The notes beneath the pieces are model-generated. The model did not search any database and was not told the DNA's origin. It saw only the letters and a program-made list of their open reading frames with translations. Source: Caldilineaceae bacterium (GTDB taxonomy: Bacteria > Chloroflexota > Anaerolineae > Caldilineales > Caldilineaceae). From it: a stretch of DNA of 32,858 nucleotides. Positions 22,253-30,100 of the stretch are shown piece after piece. Position numbers and translations under genes: made by a program. The stretch lies in assembly GCA_018003515.1 (NCBI GenBank), contig JAGNDO010000059.1, positions 1 to 32,858 on the forward strand. Reading direction: 5' to 3'. Each line of letters starts with the position of its first letter. Position 1 is the first letter of the stretch.

Positions 22253-23335
22253 ATGTTAACTGACGTAGATGTCCGCAGGGCGATCGAATTCGAAAGCCAA
22301 GGCCACTCCGTCCTCAGTGTCTATCTAAACGTTGACCCCCACCGCCGCACGCCGGAGAAGTATAAACTGGCCTTGCGGGGTCTGTTGCAGCAGGCCAAGA
22401 ACGCGGCTGCGGCAGACATCAAAAAGGTGCAGGACTACGTGGAGTTGGGCTACAACTGGCAGGGCCGGGGGCTGATCATGTTCAGTTGTGCAGCGGAGGA
22501 TTTTTGGTGGGCGCATAGCATGTTGGTGCCGGTGGAGGATATGGTCTTCACCAGCTTCCGGCCCTATGTCCACCAGTTGGCGACCCTGCTCGACACTTAC
22601 GACCGTATCGGTGTGATCCTTGTGGACCAAGTTGGGGGACGACTTTACTCCTATCGCATGGGCCATCTGGAAGCTGCCGAAGGCATTCTGGGCGAAGATG
22701 TCAAGACCCATCGGGCAGGAGGGTGGGCGGCCCAACGCTATCAGCGCCACGAGGCCGAGACCGCCCGCCAAAATCTACAGGAAGCGGCGGAGTTGGCCGA
22801 GGAGTTCTATCGGCGCATGGATAGCCGATCCCTGATCCTGGCCGGGACGGAGAAGAATGTGGCCCGCTTCCGGGAGCTACTCAGCCATCGTCTGCGCGGT
22901 ATGGTCATAGGTCACATCCCGGCGGATGCCAATGTGACGCCCAGCGAATTACAGGAGAAGGCCCTGGAGTTGGCCCGCAAACAGGCGGACGTCCACGCCC
23001 AAGAAATGGCCACGGCCATCATCACCGCCGCCCACAAGGGCAGCAACGCCGTCCTGGGGCTGGCGGAGACCCTCAACGCGGTGCAGGGGGGACGGGCCCA
23101 GCATGTGGTGGTGCTGGCCGGCTATTCCCAGCCCGCCCATCGCTATGTGGACACGGGCTTTATCGTCCTGGACACGGAGACCGATCTGGGGTTGAGCGGC
23201 AAGATTCAGGCCTTGCCCGACGGCGTGGACAGCGTCCTGCGCCACGCCCTGCTCCAAGGCGTGGATGTCAGTGTCCTCGACCAGCACGAAGACCTGGCCA
23301 AGGCGGGCAAGATCGGGGCGTTGACGCGGTACTGA
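22253..23335 (+). CDS. Bacterial archaeo-eukaryotic release factor-like (baeRF) protein
   Basis: A 360-residue cytosolic protein with the eRF1-like arrangement: an N-terminal domain beginning [12 protein letters not shown] and [11 protein letters not shown], a central eRF1 domain-2-like part ([18 protein letters not shown]), and a C-terminal pelota/eL8-like domain ([20 protein letters not shown] onward). Such baeRF proteins are proposed to act in ribosome rescue or peptide release, but their activity is largely untested. No GGQ is visible, as expected for these families. The ATG at 22253 follows AGGAGG. Upstream is a divergent promoter beside a PerR-like box; downstream, after a terminator, lies clpC. 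Confidence 0.78.
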   Translation: MLTDVDVRRAIEFESQGHSVLSVYLNVDPHRRTPEKYKLALRGLLQQAKNAAAADIKKVQDYVELGYNWQGRGLIMFSCAAEDFWWAHSMLVPVEDMVFTSFRPYVHQLATLLDTYDRIGVILVDQVGGRLYSYRMGHLEAAEGILGEDVKTHRAGGWAAQRYQRHEAETARQNLQEAAELAEEFYRRMDSRSLILAGTEKNVARFRELLSHRLRGMVIGHIPADANVTPSELQEKALELARKQADVHAQEMATAIITAAHKGSNAVLGLAETLNAVQGGRAQHVVVLAGYSQPAHRYVDTGFIVLDTETDLGLSGKIQALPDGVDSVLRHALLQGVDVSVLDQHEDLAKAGKIGALTRY

Positions 23336-23337
23336 TC

Positions 23338-23472
23338 GAATGGCGAATGGCGAATGGTGAATGGTGAATGGCGAATGGCGAATAATATGCGTAGGGGGAT
23401 GATTTTGAGAATCATCCCCCTACGCTTTTTAAGACGGCGTCTAAGTTCGCCATTCGCCATTTGCCATTCGCC
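23338..23472. repeat. Inverted GAATGGC/ATTCGCC heptamer blocks around a terminator
   Basis: Six heptamers (GAATGGC with two GAATGGT) lie at 23338-23379, two bases after the stop codon. About four inverted units (ATTCGCC type) lie at 23446-23472. The terminator sits between them. The layout and the heptamer are those of the SPFH-xpt spacer (409-634). Confidence 0.93.
23389..23430 (+). terminator. Terminator of the eRF1-like gene
   Basis: A perfect 16-bp stem (23389-23404 / 23410-23425), a 5-nt loop and a run of five T form a textbook rho-independent terminator. Confidence 0.95.
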
Positions 23473-23531
23473 CCCCGCACCCTTTGCGTTGCGTTAGAGT
23501 CGGCCACAATTCGGAACATGGATTACGCTTT

Positions 23532-23560
23532 TTGACGTATACTAGACGGTACAGTACAAG
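23532..23560 (+). promoter_or_regulatory. Possible promoter of clpC
   Basis: TTGACG (23532-23537), a 17-nt spacer and TACAAG (23555-23560), the latter a weak -10 match. No CIRCE or CtsR-like operator was found nearby. Confidence 0.4.
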
Positions 23561-23569
23561 CACAACAAA

Positions 23570-23614
23570 ATCTCCCAATCGCCCAATCGCTCCGAGATTG
23601 GGCGATTGGGAGAT
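23570..23614. repeat. Perfect 19-bp inverted repeat of CCCAATCG units before clpC
   Basis: The left arm (23570-23588) and right arm (23596-23614) are exact complements around a 7-nt loop. The arms are made of CCCAATCG / CGATTGGG repeats. It lies about 20 bp before the clpC ribosome site and could form a leader hairpin. Confidence 0.93.
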
Positions 23615-23650
23615 TAAGCAATTATTCGACGGCACGAGGAGACGACGCCC

Positions 23651-26146
23651 ATGATGCGATTTGACCGATTTACCCAAAAAGCCCAGGAAGCCGCCATGCG
23701 CGCCCTGGAAATTCTACAGCGTTACAAACATACCCAGGTGGATACGGAACACCTCTTCCTGGCCTTGCTGCAACAGAGCGATGGGGCCATCCCCCAGATC
23801 ATGCAGAAGCTGGAGGCGGACCAGGGCATCATGGCTCAGAAACTAGAAGCCGTGCTGGAGAGCGCGCCCAAGTCTACCAACAACCCCTATGGCGGTGCGC
23901 CCACGGCTCAGGTCTTCATCACCCCCCGGCTCAAGCGCATTATGGATGTAGCCAACGAAGAGGCCGGCAAGCTCAAGGACGAATATATCTCCACGGAGCA
24001 TCTGCTCTTGGCCATTGCCAGCGAGCGCAACACCCCCAGCGCCAACATCCTGCGGGAAGCCAACATCACTCGAGAGCGCATCGCCTCCACAGTCGAAGAG
24101 GTGCGGGGCGGCCAGCGGGTGACGGAGCCCAACGCCGAGAGCAAATATCAGGTGCTGGAAAAGTATGGCCAGGATCTGACCAAGGCGGCCAAAGAGGGCA
24201 AGTTGGACCCGGTCATCGGCCGGGAAGCCGAAATTTTGCGGGTGCTTCAGGTACTCAGCCGACGCACGAAGAACAACCCGGTGCTGATCGGCGAGGCCGG
24301 GGTGGGCAAGACAGCCATTGTGGAAGGGCTGGCCCAGAAGATCGTCAACAACGACGTGCCCGAACCCCTCATGGGCAAGACGGTGATTTCGCTCGACTTG
24401 GGCGCTATGGTGGCGGGCACCCGCTTCCGGGGCGAATTCGAGGAGCGGCTCAAGGCCACCATTGACGAGATCCGGCGCAGCGAGGGGGAGATCATTCTCT
24501 TCATCGACGAGCTGCACACGGTGGTGGGCGCGGGCAACGCGGCGGGGGCTATGGACGCCAGCAATATGCTCAAGCCCGCCTTGGCCCGGGGCGAACTGCA
24601 ATGCGTGGGGGCCACCACGTTGGACGAATATCGCCAAAATATCGAGCGGGACGCGGCCTTGGAACGGCGCTTTGCCCCGGTCTATGTGGACGAACCCAAC
24701 ATCGAGGACAGCATCGCCATCCTCTTTGGCCTGCGCCAGCGCTACGAGGATCACCACCATGTCACCTATGCCGACGAGGCCCTGAGCGAAGCGGTCAAAC
24801 TCAGCCATCGCTATCTGCCCGACCGCCGTCTGCCCGACAAGGCCATCGATCTGATGGACGAGGCCGCGGCCAAGTTGCGGGTGGCCATCTATTCCATGCC
24901 CCCGGCCCTCAAGTCCAAAAAGGCCAAGTTGGATGAATTGACCGGCCAGGAAGAAGAAGCCTGGGCAGCCAGGGATTACGAAAAAGCCGCCCAGGTCAAG
25001 ACCGAGCGGGTGCGCCTGGACGAGGAATACAAGGCCGAGGCCGACGCCTGGCGCATCGAGGCCGGGCTGGACGAAATTGTGGAACCCAGCGACATCGCCG
25101 AGGTGGTGCATAGCTGGACCGGCATCCCCATGAACAGCCTGCTCCAGACCGAATCGGCCAAGCTGATCCACATGGAGGAGCATCTGCGCCAGCGCATCAT
25201 TGGCCAGAACCAGGGCGTGGTGGCGGTCAGCGATGCCATCCGCCGGGCCAGGGCTGGGTTGAAGGATCCCCGACGGCCCATCGGCACCTTCCTCTTCTTG
25301 GGACCGACCGGCGTGGGCAAGACCGAACTGGCCAAGGCCCTGGCCGCCTTCATGTTTGACGACGAAGAGGCCCTGATCCGCATCGACATGAGCGAATATC
25401 AGGAACCCCACACAGTCAGCCGCCTCTTTGGGGCACCTCCCGGCTACGTGGGCTACGATCAGGGCGGCCAGCTCACCGAGCAGGTGCGCCGCCGGCCCTA
25501 TCAGGTGATCCTCTTTGACGAGATCGAAAAGGCCCACCCGGAGGTCTGGAACAGCTTGCTCCAGATCATGGACGACGGGCGGTTGACCGACGGCCAGGGG
25601 CGCAGTGTGGATTTCCGCAACACGGTGGTGATCATGACCAGCAACGTGGGCGCGGATGTGGTCAAGCGGGGGCCGTTGGGCTTCACGGCCCCCATGCTGA
25701 ACGAGGACAAGTATGCCCAGGGCGAGTACACGGCCCAACTCAAGCGGCTCTTCCGGCCCGAGTTCCTCAACCGCATCGACGAGACCATCATCTTCGAGAG
25801 CCTCTCCAAGGCGCAGATCGAGCAGATCGTCATGCTGCTCATGGGGGACATCAGCAAGCGGCTGGACGAGATGGGGCTGAAGGCCGAGCTAACCCCGGCC
25901 GCGGCCAAACATCTGGCCGAAGTGGGCTACGACCCCAACTATGGGGCGCGGCCTCTGCGCCGTCTGCTGCAAAAGGCGGTGGAGAACGAACTGAGCAAGC
26001 GGCTGCTGGCTGGCGAATACAAAACCGGCGACATGGTGGTCATCGACTATGACCCCAACGCCGAAAGCGAAGGCAAACTCACCTTCACCTACGCCGAACA
26101 GGCCCCCATTCTTGTGGAGATGCCTGGGGTTTTGATGGATTCTTAA
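23651..26146 (+). CDS. clpC: ClpC-type Clp protease ATPase
   Basis: An 831-residue AAA+ unfoldase that feeds substrates to ClpP. The double Clp_N repeat occupies ~1-145 ([34 protein letters not shown]). The first AAA module has Walker [14 protein letters not shown] and Walker [19 protein letters not shown]-type coiled middle region at ~415-460 ([20 protein letters not shown]) distinguishes ClpC from ClpB. The second AAA module has Walker [15 protein letters not shown] and Walker [15 protein letters not shown], and LGF in the ClpP-docking loop (RGPLGFTAP). The C-terminal domain carries the sensor motif [10 protein letters not shown]. The ATG at 23651 follows GAGGAG. No mcsA/mcsB/ctsR genes are adjacent. 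Confidence 0.95.
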   Translation: MMRFDRFTQKAQEAAMRALEILQRYKHTQVDTEHLFLALLQQSDGAIPQIMQKLEADQGIMAQKLEAVLESAPKSTNNPYGGAPTAQVFITPRLKRIMDVANEEAGKLKDEYISTEHLLLAIASERNTPSANILREANITRERIASTVEEVRGGQRVTEPNAESKYQVLEKYGQDLTKAAKEGKLDPVIGREAEILRVLQVLSRRTKNNPVLIGEAGVGKTAIVEGLAQKIVNNDVPEPLMGKTVISLDLGAMVAGTRFRGEFEERLKATIDEIRRSEGEIILFIDELHTVVGAGNAAGAMDASNMLKPALARGELQCVGATTLDEYRQNIERDAALERRFAPVYVDEPNIEDSIAILFGLRQRYEDHHHVTYADEALSEAVKLSHRYLPDRRLPDKAIDLMDEAAAKLRVAIYSMPPALKSKKAKLDELTGQEEEAWAARDYEKAAQVKTERVRLDEEYKAEADAWRIEAGLDEIVEPSDIAEVVHSWTGIPMNSLLQTESAKLIHMEEHLRQRIIGQNQGVVAVSDAIRRARAGLKDPRRPIGTFLFLGPTGVGKTELAKALAAFMFDDEEALIRIDMSEYQEPHTVSRLFGAPPGYVGYDQGGQLTEQVRRRPYQVILFDEIEKAHPEVWNSLLQIMDDGRLTDGQGRSVDFRNTVVIMTSNVGADVVKRGPLGFTAPMLNEDKYAQGEYTAQLKRLFRPEFLNRIDETIIFESLSKAQIEQIVMLLMGDISKRLDEMGLKAELTPAAAKHLAEVGYDPNYGARPLRRLLQKAVENELSKRLLAGEYKTGDMVVIDYDPNAESEGKLTFTYAEQAPILVEMPGVLMDS

Positions 26147-26156
26147 AAGTCTGAGC

Positions 26157-26180
26157 GGGTGAAAGGGTGAAAGGGTGAGA
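26157..26180 (+). repeat. GGGTGAAA octamer repeat after clpC
   Basis: Three tandem 8-bp units (the last GGGTGAGA) start 11 bp after the clpC stop and run into the terminator palindrome. Confidence 0.85.
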
Positions 26181-26236
26181 CGGGGTCAATATAGGAACAC
26201 GGCAAGCCGTGTTCCTATATTGACCCCGTCTCTTTT
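26177..26236. terminator. Bidirectional terminator, perfect 27-bp palindrome
   Basis: Exact arms 26177-26203 and 26206-26232 around a 2-nt loop, with TTTT at 26233-26236 on the clpC side. The right arm also encodes the last codons and stop of the response regulator on the other strand. Confidence 0.92.
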
Positions 26237-26895
26237 AGATCCACCAAGCCGCTGCGCAGGGCCAAGGTGGCGGCCTGCACCCGGTTGGAGACATCCAGAC
26301 GCGTGTAGAGTTGGCTGAGCCGGTTGGAGACGGTCTTGGGGGTGATCTGGAGTTGCTCCCCGATCTGCTCATTGTCGTAGCCCAGGCCGACAAAACGCAA
26401 GATGGCGCTTTCGTCCGAGGTGAGCTGGGCCTGGCGCAGAAGGTGCTCATCGACCCCAAGCGGCTGGTTGGCCAGCCGACTGTGCCGGAGCAGGGCGAAG
26501 GTGTGGGCGTCCAAAAAGATGCCACCGCTGGCCACGGTCAAGATGGCGCTGACCAGCAGATCGTCGGTGAGCATATCCTTGCGCAGATAGCCCCGAGCAC
26601 CAGCGGTGAAGGCATCATTGACACTCTGGGGATCATCCACCCCGGTGAGGACCAGAATGGCCAGCCCGCCCTGCCGAGGACCGAGCCGCTGCATGGCCGC
26701 CAATCCCGAAAGATAGGGCATGTTCAGATCCATCAGCACCACATCGGGGCGCAGGCTGTGGCAGAGGGTGATAGCCTCCTCGCCGGAGGTGGCGGTGCCC
26801 AGGATCTCGAAACCAGCTTCCATCTCCAGCGGGGGCATGATCGAGCGGCGGAAGAAGTCATGATCGTCGACGATGAGTAGTTTGATGGGTGGCAT
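26215..26895 (-). CDS. NarL/LuxR-type response regulator (orphan)
   Basis: A 226-residue two-component transcription regulator. The receiver domain (1-125) has the acidic pair in KLLIVDDHDFF, the phosphorylated Asp in VVLMDLNMP, and the conserved Thr and Lys regions VLVLTGVDD and GYLRKDM. The DNA-binding LuxR domain begins at ~165 (LTSDESAILRFVGLGYDNEQ) and continues with ITPKTVSNRLSQLYTRLDVS. No histidine kinase is adjacent. The ATG at 26895 was preferred to a longer frame that reads into the repeat region; its ribosome site is weak (GGA). The last six codons lie inside the terminator palindrome. Confidence 0.9.
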   Translation of the reverse strand: MPPIKLLIVDDHDFFRRSIMPPLEMEAGFEILGTATSGEEAITLCHSLRPDVVLMDLNMPYLSGLAAMQRLGPRQGGLAILVLTGVDDPQSVNDAFTAGARGYLRKDMLTDDLLVSAILTVASGGIFLDAHTFALLRHSRLANQPLGVDEHLLRQAQLTSDESAILRFVGLGYDNEQIGEQLQITPKTVSNRLSQLYTRLDVSNRVQAATLALRSGLVDLKETGSI

Positions 26896-26981
26896 GGCGA
26901 TCGTCCAAGGAGAGAGAATTGCAGCAAAAACGAATGGGCGCTTGTACAGCCCGGCATAAATAGGTCCAGGAAAACCCACGC

Positions 26982-27056
26982 TCTAGCCGGGTCCGTGACC
27001 GGGTGGGTCTACACGATTTTCTGCGGGAAACCCGCCGGGTCACGGACCCGGCTAGA
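26982..27056. repeat. Inverted repeat with 19-bp arms and inner hairpin
   Basis: Perfect arms 26982-27000 and 27038-27056 enclose an inner GCGGG-AAA-CCCGC hairpin (27023-27035). It lies upstream of the response regulator and downstream of the giant gene. No T-run follows. It may be a mobile or REP-like element. Confidence 0.88.
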
Positions 27057-27107
27057 ACATTATTGCCCGGACTTACTTCCGCCAGACTGTACTAGAAGCC
27101 CGAAGAT

Positions 27108-27150
27108 GGCGAGGACCGACAGATCCCCTGGGGATCTGCCGGTCCTCGCC
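27108..27150 (-). terminator. Hairpin after the giant surface protein gene
   Basis: A ~21-bp near-perfect palindrome with one internal mismatch lies 15 bp after the stop codon. On the minus strand it is not followed by a clear T-run, so intrinsic termination is likely but not certain. Confidence 0.6.
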
Positions 27151-27165
27151 GCTTTTGGCAACGGC

Positions 27166-30100
27166 TTATTTGAAGATCAAAGGCAGGAAGATCCGGCTCG
27201 GAATAGAATCCAGCACCTGCTCGTAGAGCCAACTCTGGTAGGCCTGCTTACCCGTCCGATCGGTCAGGGTCATGCCTACATTGATCTGCAACACATTGGT
27301 GATGACGTCCGTCGTGTCGTTCTCGTCGAACACCTGGGCGCTGAGGTCGAGGTCAGCGGGCACCACCACCTGGGTGATGGTCAGGGGCACGGTGCCGCTG
27401 ATCTCCACCGTGCGCTCGTCCAGGCGGGTCATGGCCAGCCAGGCGGGGAGGGGATCCACGGTGACGGTGATGGCATCGCCCAGGCTCAGATCATTGTCGT
27501 CGATCTGCACCCGCATGTAGAGGGGCGCGCCAGGGGCGAAGCCAGTCCACAGGTCGTTGCTGGTCGCCACGAAGACGGGGGCGTTGACCCAGGGCTGGGC
27601 CGCTTCGCCCACGGTCAGGGTGAAGGGGCCGACCTCTCGCTCGTTCTCCAGAGCATCGTAGGCCAGGATGACGTACGTGTACTCGCCCGGCATGGCGAAC
27701 TCCGTTGTGCCCGGCGCCAGGGCGTACTGCCACCCAGTGTTGACCGCGTCCGGGCTGGCCAGGTCGATGGGATAGTAACTGTACTCGCCCAGGGGATCCA
27801 CCACCTCCAGTTCCATCATGCTGACCCCGGCCCGGTCGGTGGCGTTGCCGCTGAGGGCGAACGCGCCGTCGAAGGCGATCTGGGTCACGGGCTGGGCGCT
27901 CAGGGTCACCGTGGGGGCCAGGGTGTCGACGAGCAGGATCAGATGCTGCTGGGTGCCGTTGCCCGCGGCGTCGAAGGCGGTGACGGTGAAGGGCACGGTC
28001 ATGCCGACGATGCCCTTATCGACCGTCCGCTCCAAAGACCAGGCGGCACTGTCGGCCAGGGTAGCAGCCTTGACCGCGACATCGCTAAAGAAGGACAATG
28101 CCGCCTCCTGGCAGGTCTCGTAGCCCTGCAGGGTGTCACAGATCTGCACCCCGCCCAGCCAGCGTTCGTCCCCGGCCAAGCCTTCCAACAGAAGCGTCTC
28201 CGTGGTGTTGGCGCTGGCTTGGACGCCCGCAGCCGCCAGACCCGGCTCGCCGAAGACGGTCAGTTCCGGGGCCAGGGCGTCTACTTCCAAGATCCACTGG
28301 GCAATCACACCGCTGGCGAAGCCGTAGATGTCCTCGGCGGAGAGGCTGACCTGGACCATCGTGCCGTCGGGGGTGTTCTCCGGCACGTTGATGGCGCAGG
28401 CCCAGTCGCTGCTGAAGGCATCGAGCTGGAGCGTGTCGTCACAGTTGACCGTCTCGCCCAGACTGGTTTGCAGCGTGACCTTGGCCAGGGGGGATTGGTC
28501 GTAGACCAACCCGTCCAGCCGCTGCTCGCCCACGCCGATCAGGTCATCGATCAGCAGACTGGTCAGCGCTGCGCTGATAGGGGTGCTGCGGTCGATGTCG
28601 TTGATCACCGTGTGGGGTTCATGCTCGTAGGTCAGGGTGATGCTTTCCTCGTCGTTTTCCACGGTTTCCACGGGATAGATGGTCATCACCGTGAAGTCGT
28701 AGCTGGCGCCGGGGTCCACGGTCTCGGTGAAGCTAATCACCTTGGACTCCAGCGGGGCCAGGACGCCGACCGCCAGGGCTGTGCCGTTGCTGGGCAGATC
28801 CCCCACCACGTCCAAGGTCAGATTCCCTGTCTCCTGGTTGGAGAGGTTGCGCACCGTGGCGTAGAAAGTCAGGGTGTCCCCCGGCCCGGCGTTGGCGGGC
28901 AGCATGTCAAAGGGACCGACTTCCGGCCCGCCGCCGCCCGCGTTGTCAGCGATCTGCTGGGCCAGTTGACAGACTCCACTCTGGCTGGTGTCCGTCACCC
29001 CGGCGCAGAGGCTGGCCAGAAGGCTTTCCACATCATCCGGCACCACGGCCCGGATGCCGTCGTAGACCACTTGGTCGTAGATCTCCGCCGCGGGATCGGT
29101 GGTGAAGGTCACGTCCAGGATGGATTGGTCGAAGAGCACGTTGGTCGGGCAGTTGTCCAAGGTGTTGTTGACGCTCGGGTCCGCCGATAGGCGCATGGAC
29201 GTTTGCAGGTTGAGCAGGGTGCGGCTGGGGTCAAGGGCCGCGGGCTGGTGGCTGGGCAGCATCTCCGGGCTGTTGAGCGGGTTGTTGCCCGGCATGGTGG
29301 CCCAGACCTGCATGCTGTTTTCTTCGCTGACAAAGCCGACCAAGGAGACATCCACCGCGTTCGGGTTGACACCCAGGGCGGCCAGGGAGAGCCAGACGAT
29401 GGCCTCGCCATCTGCATAGCTGAACTTGAGGCCCAGAGACGCATCCTGCCAACTGCTGCCGTTCCACTGCATCAGGCGCACGCTCTGGCCGTCTTCCACA
29501 ATCACGGCGAAGTCGGCCAACAGGCGGTCCACTGCATTGGTCTTGAATTGACGGCGTTCCGGCATCACCACCAGGCTGGCGGCCTGGGCGATGGGGGCGT
29601 ACGGATCGTAGGCGTAGAGGGAACCGCCCGCCTTGGAATCGATATAGAGATGGAGATCGCCCTGGGTTTCCAGGTTCACCCCGTTCCAGTGCAGGGCCAG
29701 CCACTGGTCGTTCCAGGTGCCATAGAGGGTTTGCAGCCCGCTGCGGGCGCTGGCTCCGCCACTGAAGAGAGCCGCTCGATCATCCTGACCCAGCACGTTG
29801 CAGAACTGGCCCGTGGCCGATTGGGCATCCTGCCACAACCAGTAGGGCTGCCCCGGCCCGAACTCGTCCCAGTTCAGATAGGAGGCCGGGGTGGCGCCGT
29901 CAAAGTAGACGGGGCCGAAGGTGAAGGCGTTGGCATCGCCCAGGGCATCCACGGCGATGACGTGGGCATAGTAGCGTCCCTTGTCGGCCAGGCTCTGGGT
30001 GTGAACCCCCGGCGTATCGTAGTAGGTGAGGTCCGTGGTCTCCGCCGTCTCGGTCACCGTCCAGCCCACGTAATATTCCGTGGCGCTGATGGACTCGCCC

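Noticed and set aside
23480-23650. CIRCE or CtsR heat-shock operator before clpC
   Set aside because: The inverted repeat there is made of CCCAATCG units and does not fit either operator consensus.
23843-25738. Long open frame antisense to clpC
   Set aside because: Same antisense artefact; all Clp motifs are on the plus strand.
26995-29190. Long open frame antisense to the giant surface protein
   Set aside because: No domain resemblance; the opposite strand has clear CARDB, Ig-like and tail motifs.
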